The notes: a model not told the origin generated them from the letters alone. A stretch of DNA of 64,000 nt from Mycobacterium sp. PSTR-4-N (GCF_022348085.1 NZ_JAKRFN010000012.1:62001-126000); one strand, 5' to 3'. Positions 53,920 through 61,594 are shown, numbered from the stretch's first letter. Program-made: numbers and translations.

Positions 53920-54350
53920 ACCGCCGAGGCAAGGCGGGTCTCATCTGTCGCAGGGTGCTCAACACACCGCTAATCACCATCTTCCAGTCGAGGGGCGAGG
54001 CGGTTGAAGCGCTTCCCGCCAGGTGTGGCCGAGGGTGTGAACACAGCCACGCGCTCGTCGTCAGGGACGGGCGAGGTCGGCTGCGGGTTGCCAGCCACGC
54101 GCTCGTCGTCAGGGACGGGCGAGGTCGGCTGCGGGTTGCCGCAGCCGCTTCCGTTGCTACGGGCCGTCCTGGCGGCGCGGGCGCGCGTGAACCGGTGGCG
54201 GGTGGTGTGGTGGTGGCTGCCGCGCCGCAGGTGGCCGTACAAGCGGACACAGGCCGAATGTGCCGGTGGCAACACCCAACCCGACTGCAGAAGTGCCAAC
54301 CCTGCCGCCGACTGTGTGGCCGGGAACATCGAAGGAGAAATGGTGGATAG
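53916..54350 (+). CDS. Hypothetical repeat-containing protein of the chain
   Basis: A 144-residue frame (GTG 53916) that overlaps the previous stop by 4 and the next start by 11 bases. Its middle holds the duplicated 16-residue unit 'SHALVVRDGRGRLRVA', and the end is 'CRWQHPTRLQKCQPC' plus another C and H, a possible zinc knuckle. A competing frame also crosses the repeat, so the call is tentative. Confidence 0.4.
   Translation: MNRRGKAGLICRRVLNTPLITIFQSRGEAVEALPARCGRGCEHSHALVVRDGRGRLRVASHALVVRDGRGRLRVAAAASVATGRPGGAGAREPVAGGVVVAAAPQVAVQADTGRMCRWQHPTRLQKCQPCRRLCGREHRRRNGG
54045..54140 (+). repeat. 48-bp perfect tandem duplication
   Basis: Two identical 48-base units (54045-54092 and 54093-54140), an exact 16-codon duplication. 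Being a multiple of three, it keeps any reading frame open. It suggests recent slippage in the element's small-gene region. Confidence 0.85.
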
Positions 54351-54603
54351 AACACCCATTCATCGCCGCGCTGACGAGATGCTGCTCAATGCATTGCAAG
54401 CATTGCGGACCGCAGAGTTGGAGGCGCAGTTCCAACGTCCACCTGGCGACAGCACGGGGCTGCCGACGTGGCGTCAGGCCAGCCCTGGTGTGCCAGTGGC
54501 GGTGCGGCAAGCCGAGCTAGACGTGCTCAGCGATGAGGCACGGATACAGGACACGCAGGCGCTGGCGTACCGCCATGACGACGGCGACGCCTCACACTCG
54601 TAG
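54340..54603 (+). CDS. Hypothetical protein, last of the chain
   Basis: An 87-residue helical protein ('IHRRADEMLLNALQALRTAE') with AAGGAG upstream of ATG 54340 (or GTG 54343). The N-terminus is charged and the C-terminus ends 'YRHDDGDASHS'. Directly followed by a long-stem hairpin. No family recognised. Confidence 0.55.
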   Translation: MVDRTPIHRRADEMLLNALQALRTAELEAQFQRPPGDSTGLPTWRQASPGVPVAVRQAELDVLSDEARIQDTQALAYRHDDGDASHS

Positions 54604-54662
54604 TGGCCCGCCGCCCCGAGAGAAACAGCTTGTGTCGAGCCCTGGTAACGGCGGCGGGCCAC
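54603..54662. terminator. Hairpin after the small-gene chain
   Basis: A perfect 13-bp inverted repeat, GTGGCCCGCCGCC (54603-54615) and GGCGGCGGGCCAC (54650-54662), with a 34-base loop, beginning on the last base of the chain. No T-run; likely a transcription stop or pause before the capsid gene. The following 250 bases to 54912 hold no convincing gene. Confidence 0.55.
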
Positions 54663-54912
54663 CCTCAGGGGTAGGGGCCGGCATTGCCGTGGCCGTGAAA
54701 CCAATTCATCCGCAACAGCTTCCACCAGACACACGGACAGCGCATTCATCATCTTGTCGGTGCATGCCCGTAGACTGCTTTGCAGCGGATCAACTTCGGC
54801 TGGTGGAGACCCCCGGAGGACATGGCCCGGAGCGGCCCGGTCGCGCAACTACATAAAACGCCAGCCCCCATCGAGGCGGCGTATTCAGCGACCACTCCGA
54901 AAGTTATCTTCC

Positions 54913-56229
54913 ATGAGCCTTCGTGCAGAACTCGAAACCAAACGCGCCGAACAACTTCGCCGCATTGACACCCTGAAAGCCGAACGCGACACGGCGAAGC
55001 AAGCAGTCCGGCGCATCCGCGACCAGTGGACCAATCGGGGCTTTTCCGCCGCCGAATACCGAGAATTGCCGAACCATCGCGCCGCCGCCGACCGGGTCGA
55101 CGCAATCACCGCCGAGATCGACGAGGTGAAGGCCGACCTCGCGGGCTTGAATGAACACATCGAGGACGTTCAATCCGATGACGCTAGACGCGGTGACGAC
55201 AACCCGGTGCTGCAACGCGTCCGGGGTGAGGCCCCCGCTACGCCGCTAGACGGTGCCGGACCTGTCAACGCGCGCCGCGCGAATATGGTCGCACCCCTGG
55301 CGTTCGAGCAGGAGCAGCTGGAAGAACTTCACCGGGCCGCGATGTCTCGCCAGAGCCGCCGCGTCGAAGCGCGCGCCTTCTCCTCAGTCGACACCCTGCT
55401 TCCAAACCAATTGTGGCCAGAAGTAATCGGCCCGGTTCACGACAACCGCGTGTTGTCCAGGCTGCCGGTCTTTCCGACCGAGCTACCCGTCGTGCAATAC
55501 ATCCGGCATGTCAGCACTACCGGTGCGCCGACCATTGTTGCCGAGGGTGCGGTGAAGCCTGAGCTCGTCCTGGTCGGTGACCGCGTACTGGCCACGGCCC
55601 AGAAAATCGCTGCGCACGCCGCTGTGAGTCAGGAAATCATTCAGGACTGGAGCACGTGGTTCGACTACGTCCAAAACGAAGTGATGCAACAGGTCATCGA
55701 CAAAGAGAACGATGAGCTGCTGAACGGCAACGGCACGACCGGCCATCTCACCGGCCTACTCAACACGTCAGGCATCTTGACCCACACCGTGGGCGGCACG
55801 GGCACAACACCGAACGGTGAAACAGCGCTGGACGCTATCGAGGTCAGCATCGCGAAGTTGCGCGTGGGCGCAGCGAAGGCGACCGCCGACCTTCTGATTC
55901 TGCACCCGGCGACGTGGTCCGCGATTCGCCGGACGAAAGATGGCCAGCAGCGCTATTTGACGCAGCCGGACCCCACAGTCGGTGAGACGAACACAGCGTG
56001 GGGTGTGCCGGTCTTGGTGACCACCCAGATAGCTGCAGGCGCAGGTGCATTGCTAGACACCACGAAGTTCGGGCGCGTACATGTCCGAGAAGCGCTGAAT
56101 TTGCAGGTCGGGCTGACGCAGGACGATTTCATCAGGAACCTCGTCCGCGTCATCGCTGAGGAACGGCTCACGCTGGCTGTGGAGCGTCCCGCTGCAATCC
56201 TGGCCATCTCAGGGCTGCCGGCCTCATGA
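54913..56229 (+). CDS. HK97-family major capsid protein
   Basis: A 438-residue protein. Residues 1-105 are an alpha-helical delta/scaffold-like domain ('LRAELETKRAEQLRRIDTLK'). The rest is the HK97 shell fold, with 'LPNQLWPEVIGPVHDNRVLS', 'KIAAHAAVSQEIIQDWST', 'DLLILHPATWSAIRRTKDGQ', and the typical end 'FIRNLVRVIAEERLTLAVER'. It should build the icosahedral shell. No maturation protease gene is next to it, as would be normal in a complete phage. ATG 54913; earlier in-frame codons are not protein-like. Confidence 0.88.
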   Translation: MSLRAELETKRAEQLRRIDTLKAERDTAKQAVRRIRDQWTNRGFSAAEYRELPNHRAAADRVDAITAEIDEVKADLAGLNEHIEDVQSDDARRGDDNPVLQRVRGEAPATPLDGAGPVNARRANMVAPLAFEQEQLEELHRAAMSRQSRRVEARAFSSVDTLLPNQLWPEVIGPVHDNRVLSRLPVFPTELPVVQYIRHVSTTGAPTIVAEGAVKPELVLVGDRVLATAQKIAAHAAVSQEIIQDWSTWFDYVQNEVMQQVIDKENDELLNGNGTTGHLTGLLNTSGILTHTVGGTGTTPNGETALDAIEVSIAKLRVGAAKATADLLILHPATWSAIRRTKDGQQRYLTQPDPTVGETNTAWGVPVLVTTQIAAGAGALLDTTKFGRVHVREALNLQVGLTQDDFIRNLVRVIAEERLTLAVERPAAILAISGLPAS

Positions 56230-56286
56230 CCGTCCAAGTAGAAGGGCGATCCTGACTGACTCGATAGACCGACGTGGAGGTCCGCC

Positions 56287-57237
56287 TCAAGTGAAGCGCT
56301 GCTCAGCAACTTCCGCGTCGATCCCGACCGCTGCCCCGACCTGCTCCCAAGACCCTCCAGCCTGTCGGAAGCGGTCTACAGACTGCTGAAGAGCGGTTTC
56401 AGCGGTCTTGAGTTTCGTGGCGGCGATTCGCATTGAATTGAGCAGTCCGGCAGCGTCGGTCGCGGTGGTGGACCGGGGTGACGGTTGCAAATCTGCTGGC
56501 TTGGTAGGTGTGAGGATGTAGCCAGTGTGGATGTCTCCGTAGACGGTGACGTCTTCTGGGCGCGCGGTGGCGTAGAGCGCAACGTAGGCGCACACCACAG
56601 CATCAACGGGGTCTTCCGCCCGGCGGAGCTCTGCCTTTGTAGTGGCGTTCTCGACTTGTAGGTGGAGACGGCTCCATTCGGCATTCTCTACTAGCAGCAT
56701 GCCTACATCGGCGTTCACGCGTGACTCGAGAAGTTCAATGAGGCGCATCAACTCGGATTGAAGACTGTCGAAGCTACGGTTCTTTTTGTGCTTGTATTTC
56801 AGGGTTCGATCGAGTCGAAACAGGGCGACCGTGGCAGGGTGCGGGTAGACCTCTAGAGCGCGCCGCAGGGACTTCGAGTGTGGGTCGATGTCCAAGCCGA
56901 GCGCTTCAGCGATACGGGTTCCGCGCGGAACGCCCCGGAACTCTTCACGTTCCATATTCGCTGGTAGAGCGCCCGCGTCAAAGGCGTAGAAATCTTTGTT
57001 GAGTTCTTTTTCGCAAGGACGATTTCCGACAGCGTTCTTGACGATGAGTGGTGCGTCGATGGCAACCAGGCAGGGTCCGTCAACCCATCTGGCGAGTTGC
57101 GCGAGAATTGATGGGTCGCCGCCCGCTGAACCGAGGTGGACCAACCTGCCCTCGCTATCGAGTACAGCTACTCCGGTCGTGTTGTTTTCGCCCCACGCCA
57201 AGTCCAGGCCTATGAAGTGCACCCATCCACGATGCAT
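56287..57237 (-). CDS. DUF429 family protein (predicted RNase H-fold nuclease)
   Basis: A 316-residue protein with the acidic residues of the RNase H fold: 'FIGLDLAWGENN' (D), 'LVAIDAPLIV' (D), 'ALEVYPHPATVALF' (E), and 'EDPVDAVVCAYVAL' (D). DUF429 is a predicted nuclease, not characterised in this context. The last 60 residues form an added helical HTH-like tail ('QQSVDRFRQAGGSWEQVGAA'). It is transcribed against the capsid gene, as cargo in phage islands often is. Confidence 0.75.
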   Translation of the reverse strand: MHRGWVHFIGLDLAWGENNTTGVAVLDSEGRLVHLGSAGGDPSILAQLARWVDGPCLVAIDAPLIVKNAVGNRPCEKELNKDFYAFDAGALPANMEREEFRGVPRGTRIAEALGLDIDPHSKSLRRALEVYPHPATVALFRLDRTLKYKHKKNRSFDSLQSELMRLIELLESRVNADVGMLLVENAEWSRLHLQVENATTKAELRRAEDPVDAVVCAYVALYATARPEDVTVYGDIHTGYILTPTKPADLQPSPRSTTATDAAGLLNSMRIAATKLKTAETALQQSVDRFRQAGGSWEQVGAAVGIDAEVAEQRFT

Positions 57238-57334
57238 AACAGAACCGCGATCTACCAGCCTGAATCAGCGATTGCTGGCAAACCGCGACTTTTCGCGACA
57301 TGCGGTAGCGGACTGCGTGTAGGTCAGCCCGGAA

Positions 57335-57422
57335 CGGCCCCGCCTCCAGCCACCCTGGAGGCAAGGCCCCCCGACGGGGCCGAAGCCGAGCCGGGGACGG
57401 ACTTGCTTCTCCCGTCCCCGGC
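57335..57422. repeat. Cluster of three strong hairpins
   Basis: CGGCCCCG (57335-57342) pairs with CGGGGCCG (57375-57382), enclosing GCCTCCAG (57342-57349) with CTGGAGGC (57355-57362); then GCCGGGGACGG (57390-57400) pairs perfectly with CCGTCCCCGGC (57412-57422). Together they make a densely structured non-coding segment next to a small minus-strand gene. Candidate terminator, packaging site or origin. Confidence 0.6.
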
Positions 57423-57441
57423 CCGGTAGTGCTAGTCAACG

Positions 57442-57588
57442 TCATCGGCGCGCCAGCTCGACGGTGCGTAGCTGCGCAGTGTGCCGCCCCAGGTGGAGCA
57501 GCTTCGCCACCCGCGCCAGCCTCGCCAGCGCAGCCATCCCAGGAACGAGCGGCAGCAACGACACCGCAATCACGACAGCATCGAACAC
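57442..57588 (-). CDS. Small hydrophobic protein (48 aa)
   Basis: A 48-residue frame from GTG 57588, with GGAG five bases upstream: 'FDAVVIAVSLLPLVPGMAAL' followed by a basic helix ('RLARVAKLLHLGRH') and a short tail. The hydrophobic start then amphipathic part looks like a small membrane protein. It lies between two hairpin terminators, which supports a separate transcript. Confidence 0.55.
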   Translation of the reverse strand: MFDAVVIAVSLLPLVPGMAALARLARVAKLLHLGRHTAQLRTVELARR

Positions 57589-57640
57589 ATGACTCCTGCG
57601 TTGGCGACGATGGCAGCGGTCACCGCCCGGTCCATGTGGG

Positions 57641-57665
57641 GAAGGCCCCCTGTGCGGGGGCCTTC
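57641..57665. terminator. Strong hairpin terminator
   Basis: GAAGGCCCCC (57641-57650) and GGGGGCCTTC (57656-57665), a perfect 10-bp stem with a 5-base loop, 4 bases after the end of the minus-strand gene at 57670. Likely its terminator; no long T-run. Confidence 0.7.
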
Positions 57666-57669
57666 CTTC

Positions 57670-58017
57670 TCACTCATCGTCGTCATCCTGGGGCTTGACC
57701 CATCTCGGGTCAGGCGGCGGCATCCGGCGAGCCTTCTCGCATTCATTCCTCGCAAACCAGTCATGCGGGTTGGCCTCCGCACGTCGACACCACGCCTCGC
57801 CCCACGACCACTGGGGGTGCAGAGGCTTGCCTTGCGCGGCGAGTTCGGTCCACCACTCGACCCGCAGGTCCGCTGCAGCGGAATACAGTTCATCCAAATC
57901 CATTGCGAGTGCTTGATTCGCGCAGGGAACCGTTCGCAGGCAACGCCACGGATGCGCCGAGTTGGGGCATGCGCCGCGCGGCGTCGGACAGTCCGGGAAC
58001 GGCTCCGGGGTCGTCAC
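57670..58017 (-). CDS. Hypothetical protein of the minus-strand operon
   Basis: A 115-residue protein, 'VPCANQALAMDLDELYSAAA' and 'WTELAAQGKPLHPQW', with four cysteines near the start and an acidic Asp/Glu tail. GTG start overlaps the previous stop. No family recognised. Confidence 0.6.
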   Translation of the reverse strand: MTTPEPFPDCPTPRGACPNSAHPWRCLRTVPCANQALAMDLDELYSAAADLRVEWWTELAAQGKPLHPQWSWGEAWCRRAEANPHDWFARNECEKARRMPPPDPRWVKPQDDDDE

Positions 58018-58160
58018 TGCTCCTCCTCGGGATCGTCGTCGAAGTCCACGACCTCAACCCAGCCGTCGAAGCTGCTCTCCCCGCGCTGCAACAACTGCTC
58101 CTTGAAGTTCTGTTCGTTCATCCGGCGGCGATGCCGCGCATACCGGCTCTCGCGGCGCAT
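58014..58160 (-). CDS. Small protein of the minus-strand operon (48 aa)
   Basis: A 48-residue frame between two neighbours, overlapping both (TGATG before, GTGA after): a basic start ('MRRESRYARHRRRM') and an acidic end ('VVDFDDDPEEEQ'). The overlaps and gene order support a real coupled gene. Confidence 0.55.
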   Translation of the reverse strand: MRRESRYARHRRRMNEQNFKEQLLQRGESSFDGWVEVVDFDDDPEEEQ

Positions 58161-58501
58161 CACTGCACTTCCTCGGCGGCAACGACGACGGCGTCGTGGG
58201 CGGTCTCGTACCAGTCGCCCAGCGTGGCGTCCTTCGCGTTGACGCGGTCGGCGAACTTCTGCGCCGCCTCCTCGGTGGTGAAGAATTTGACGACAACACC
58301 TTCCTGGTACGCCTTCTTGCCGTCTCGCTGAACATCAACCGCGAACTTCGTACCGGCGGGTGCCTTGCGCGTGGTCGGTTGGCCACTGCGCCCGGTGGCG
58401 GTGAACAACTTGGGCGCGGCCTTCTCCTCGGTGGCGTTGTCCACCTCGGGGGTGGCGTCGACCTGCCCGCTGCGGCGAGTCTTGGTGGTGGTCGCGGACA
58501 T
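58160..58501 (-). CDS. Hypothetical protein heading the minus-strand operon
   Basis: A 113-residue protein, Thr/Lys/Ala-rich N-terminus then a compact domain ('VVVKFFTTEEAAQKFADRVN'). Start ATG 58501 is chosen because AGGAGG stands 7 bases before it. No family recognised; leads a run of three small genes. Confidence 0.65.
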   Translation of the reverse strand: MSATTTKTRRSGQVDATPEVDNATEEKAAPKLFTATGRSGQPTTRKAPAGTKFAVDVQRDGKKAYQEGVVVKFFTTEEAAQKFADRVNAKDATLGDWYETAHDAVVVAAEEVQ

Positions 58502-58680
58502 TTGAGCCTCCTTGGGTGATTGCTGGTGTTGCAGCGTGACCAGCTTGTGGGTTCTGTGCGTGTTTGCTGCTGCCATGCCAGGTATAACACCGCGAGGTGG
58601 GAATTAATGCCGACCATCACCGTCACTTCCAGCCCAAAACCCCTGTGCCGCAACCACAAAGACCCCGCCACCCGGTAGGG

Positions 58681-58703
58681 GTAGTTCAAACCACAAGAAC
58701 TAC
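58681..58703. promoter_or_regulatory. Inverted repeat in the central divergent region
   Basis: GTAGTTC (58681-58687) and GAACTAC (58697-58703), perfect arms with a 9-base spacer, in the 330-base non-coding gap between the minus-strand operon and the terminase-like gene. A likely operator controlling one or both. The gap also holds the related word TACGTGTAGTTACGT near the plus-strand start. Confidence 0.5.
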
Positions 58704-58831
58704 GCCACCCCACACCAGGTGGTGATGAATCGCTACCCCCGTCACTACACGCCGAATTTCGTCCTTTCCGCTGTTCTCGACTGGAATCCCGGACAATTAC
58801 GTGTAGTTACGTTCTATTCCTGGGAGTTGTT

Positions 58832-59230
58832 GTGCCGCGCGCTGATACCGCTGTTCGCATGTCACGAGACGCGTGGGTCATGCGACTGTTCCTGTCCGGC
58901 CACTCGTACCGCGACATCGGGCTCCACCCCAAGGTGAAGTTGAGTGCAAAGGGTGTGGGGAATGTGGTTCACCGCTATCTGGCTGAGGCGAACCCGAACC
59001 ACAACACCCTCGGCCAGCAAGCCAGCGTCGTCTACCTAGAACGACTAGAGCAGATGTTGCGGGCGGTGTGGCCGCAAGCCGTACGAGGTGACCTCAAGGC
59101 GGTGTCGGCGGCGCTGCGCATCCTGGCGCAGGAGGCCCGGTTCCACAGCCTTGATGCCAGCGCGCCTGGCGTCAGCGTGCTGGCCGACGCAGGGCCGTTA
59201 GACGTCTACCGTCAGCGCGGCGGCTCGTGA
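58832..59230 (+). CDS. Small-terminase-like HTH protein
   Basis: A 132-residue protein. An N-terminal helix-turn-helix ('WVMRLFLSGHSYRDIGLHPK') is followed by helices with 'VYLERLEQMLRAVWPQAVRG' and 'LKAVSAALRILAQEARFHSL', which is the pattern of actinophage small terminase subunits that recognise phage DNA for packaging. No partner large terminase exists nearby, so it would have to redirect a helper's terminase. GTG start with GGGAG upstream. Confidence 0.6.
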   Translation: MPRADTAVRMSRDAWVMRLFLSGHSYRDIGLHPKVKLSAKGVGNVVHRYLAEANPNHNTLGQQASVVYLERLEQMLRAVWPQAVRGDLKAVSAALRILAQEARFHSLDASAPGVSVLADAGPLDVYRQRGGS

Positions 59231-59517
59231 GTAGCCATGTAAGTTATCCACGCTTCGAGTCGGTGCACCATTCGCCAATCCTCTTCGACCGCCTCCTGAG
59301 CTGCCTCGGCGGTATCGGCCATTCCCGCTCGTGAGCCGAGAGCTACGCCGGGCAGCCCTACGGACCAGTTGCCGAGACGCTCGAACTTCCACGCACCGCG
59401 ATATGGGAAGACTCGGTAGTCGTACTCACCCGCGCCGATACGGTGCGCGGCGAGCAGACCGTCCCTGGTGTCGGGGTCCTCGAACCAAGCAAGGTCATTC
59501 ACGGTCGTCTCCTTCAT
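59212..59517 (-). CDS. Hypothetical protein
   Basis: A 101-residue acidic protein ('VNDLAWFEDPDTRDGLLAAH', 'EEDWRMVHRLEAWITYMATH') that overlaps the end of the terminase-like gene by 19 bases and the upstream HTH gene by 23. Likely co-translated with the HTH gene. No family recognised. Confidence 0.6.
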   Translation of the reverse strand: MKETTVNDLAWFEDPDTRDGLLAAHRIGAGEYDYRVFPYRGAWKFERLGNWSVGLPGVALGSRAGMADTAEAAQEAVEEDWRMVHRLEAWITYMATHEPPR

Positions 59518-60163
59518 CGCTCGATAGGTAACTGTCCAGTGCGACGACAGTCATCAGCTTGTCGCCACCGGCCAGTTGGCGGTCTCGGGCAGCCTGTTGA
59601 AGCCTCTGCGTCTCTGCCTGTTTGCGTTTCTCCGCCCTAATGATTGCTTCCTCAGAGGCCGTCAATTCGGCAATTGCAGCATTGAGGTCACTGCGGGCCT
59701 GCGCCCCTTGCCCTGCCTCGACGATTTTGTTCGCGTGTGCTGCTGTCATTCTGGCTCGACGAGCGGAGCGTAGGGCGAAAGCGAACGGTCGGGACGCCTT
59801 ATCGTCCGACTTCGTCTCATTTGCGACAGGCGGCAGAGCGCGGTGCACTGTGTCCTTCGAGTGGCCGGTCACCTTCGCGATGTCCCGCAGTGACATCTCG
59901 CCGTCGTCCCGCATGGCTTTGAAGACGCGTGTGCGTCCCTCGGGGGTAAGCCGGAGGGGCAGTTCCCCGAATTCAGCGAAGAGGTAGTCGCAGCATTTAG
60001 CGTGATTGAGTGCGAGCCAGACGCGGCCCTTGACCGCTTGAATCAAAAGCTCTTCTAGCCGCTCAGCACCTAGAAGTGCGGTGGTCCGTATCTCCTCGGT
60101 AAGCCGCTTTGCTGACGCTTCTGTTGCGTCATCGGATTGGGGCGTGGTCATGGCAGCACTCAT
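59495..60163 (-). CDS. HTH (ParB-like) regulator
   Basis: A 222-residue protein with a helix-turn-helix near the middle ('MSLRDIAKVTGHSKDTVHRA') of the ParB/KorB type, an N-terminal Thr/Glu-rich part and a C-terminal helical region with many Arg/Ala/Glu ('AIIRAEKRKQAETQRLQQAA'). Start ATG 60163 or 60151. A regulator or partition/copy-control protein for the element is the likely role. Confidence 0.65.
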   Translation of the reverse strand: MSAAMTTPQSDDATEASAKRLTEEIRTTALLGAERLEELLIQAVKGRVWLALNHAKCCDYLFAEFGELPLRLTPEGRTRVFKAMRDDGEMSLRDIAKVTGHSKDTVHRALPPVANETKSDDKASRPFAFALRSARRARMTAAHANKIVEAGQGAQARSDLNAAIAELTASEEAIIRAEKRKQAETQRLQQAARDRQLAGGDKLMTVVALDSYLSSDEGDDRE

Positions 60164-60318
60164 CTCTCGTTGGTCGAGTCGATGAGCGGATGGTTCGAAC
60201 CGCTCTTGTTCTAATGCCATGACCGCTGCGGCGAGCCGCATGCCGGGAACCGGATCCCACATTACCTACGGCCACGGCAATCGGCCATAATCGCTGGTTC
60301 CGATGCGAGTATCTATCA

Positions 60319-61053
60319 ATGGGGGACTCGCTTCGCCGACATTGGCAGCCAATCGCAGGGGTTATGGGGCTGCTCGCGCTTATCTACTTCGCTGGCTTCG
60401 GTTTCGGCCAAGGTTGGGGGTCTGACCAGTGGGGGCCGTTCTCTGAGTGGCTAGCTGGCGCGCTAACACTTGGCGCGGTCGTCGTGGCGCTCCGCGAGTC
60501 GGCGCGGGGTCAGCGTGCACGGAGAATTGACCATGAACTCGCGCGGCGGCGCGAGTGTCTCCACGCACTGGGCGACCTGTGGGGGGCGCTCACCCAATTC
60601 GGCCTGGACTTTGTCATGTTCAAGACGTTCTTCGACGACCTACCGGCGCGGTTCAATGCGAATCTACCCAGGCAAGACGTTCGACAACCCCCTGAATTCA
60701 GTAAGCCGCTTGCGGACGAAATCTCGAACCAGTTCGCCGACTTCTGGAACAAGTGGGTGAAGACTGTCGAGCCGCCGTTGTTCGTCGCACGCGCACTTCT
60801 GCATGACACGCCGCTAGACGAAGCGGTGAACGCAATAAGTAAAGACGTGCGTAACTTGAACAACACCATCATGCCCGCGCTGATGACTTCGGTAGCCGAA
60901 GAGGGGCGGCGTCCTGATACGAAACCATTGGACGCCGCCTGGAAGCAGTTGATGACTCGACGTCAGGTGCACCTCGATTTAGCGCAAGAGCATTTCAGTC
61001 TCACGCTCGCCAAAGTCGAGCGGGCGGCGTTGCGCCAACGGCGGCAATCGTGA
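60319..61053 (+). CDS. Membrane protein A of a coupled pair (candidate cargo)
   Basis: A 244-residue protein with two N-terminal membrane helices (about residues 13-30 and 42-60), then a cytoplasmic helical domain without recognisable enzymatic residues. GTGA overlaps its stop and the next start, so both proteins are made together. It is the gene pair nearest attR, where satellites and islands often carry cargo. No family recognised. Confidence 0.65.
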   Translation: MGDSLRRHWQPIAGVMGLLALIYFAGFGFGQGWGSDQWGPFSEWLAGALTLGAVVVALRESARGQRARRIDHELARRRECLHALGDLWGALTQFGLDFVMFKTFFDDLPARFNANLPRQDVRQPPEFSKPLADEISNQFADFWNKWVKTVEPPLFVARALLHDTPLDEAVNAISKDVRNLNNTIMPALMTSVAEEGRRPDTKPLDAAWKQLMTRRQVHLDLAQEHFSLTLAKVERAALRQRRQS

Positions 61054-61553
61054 GTCTCACACAACCAATCGCGACGTTGATCGCATCGGGATTCACGCTT
61101 GCCGGGGCGGGAATTGCCTTCTGGGCAGTTAATCGACAAATTAAAGCAGCTGCGCAACAGCAAGAGAAAAATCGACAGGCAGAGTGGGCGCGTACACGGC
61201 GCAGCGAAATGTTGGACGTCTTGATGGAGGCGGCGAGGATTGCACGCCACACTTCTGGCATCGCGACGAACTTCGAACTCCGCGTCGAAGAACCCCAGAT
61301 GTTCGCTAATGACGCCCAACCGCTGCAGCAACAGCTCGACGAGCTGAAGAACGACTTCTACGCGCTGGAGGCGGGTCTTCTCGTGGCCAAACTCGACCTT
61401 CTTGGGCTAGAAGGTGTGTCCAGCGCGCTGAACGCTCTCGAGGAGGAAGCGTCAGACGTGGTCCTCCGAATTGAGGCAAAGGACTGGACCGTCTACGAGA
61501 AAGAGGAAGCAGTCCTTGCTGCGATCAAGAACGCGCTGAGGCAACCCGGCTGA
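61050..61553 (+). CDS. Membrane protein B of a coupled pair (candidate cargo)
   Basis: A 167-residue protein: one N-terminal membrane helix ('PIATLIASGFTLAGAGIAFWAV') with a long Gln/Lys-rich cytoplasmic helical domain ('QIKAAAQQQEKNRQAEWART') that looks coiled-coil-like. Coupled to membrane protein A. Topology resembles paired membrane proteins of phage-exclusion type, but I find no specific match. Confidence 0.65.
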   Translation: MSLTQPIATLIASGFTLAGAGIAFWAVNRQIKAAAQQQEKNRQAEWARTRRSEMLDVLMEAARIARHTSGIATNFELRVEEPQMFANDAQPLQQQLDELKNDFYALEAGLLVAKLDLLGLEGVSSALNALEEEASDVVLRIEAKDWTVYEKEEAVLAAIKNALRQPG

Positions 61554-61594
61554 GCGCCGAACTGCACCACCCCCCACGTAAACATATTGCGGCC

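Noticed and set aside
54004..54339. Alternative long frame across the 48-bp duplication, joining to the gene at 54340
   Set aside because: AAGGAG before ATG 54340 marks the start, and the upstream part is low-complexity; the frame from 53916 fits the overlapping chain better.
53675..54355. 226-codon minus-strand frame across the small-gene chain
   Set aside because: Antisense to several coupled plus-strand genes, Ser/Arg/Pro-rich, no start signal.
54780..54968. Possible 62-codon frame before the capsid gene (TTG 54780)
   Set aside because: Ends inside the capsid gene, has no homology I can recognise and no good ribosome-binding site; could be a remnant but is unsupported.
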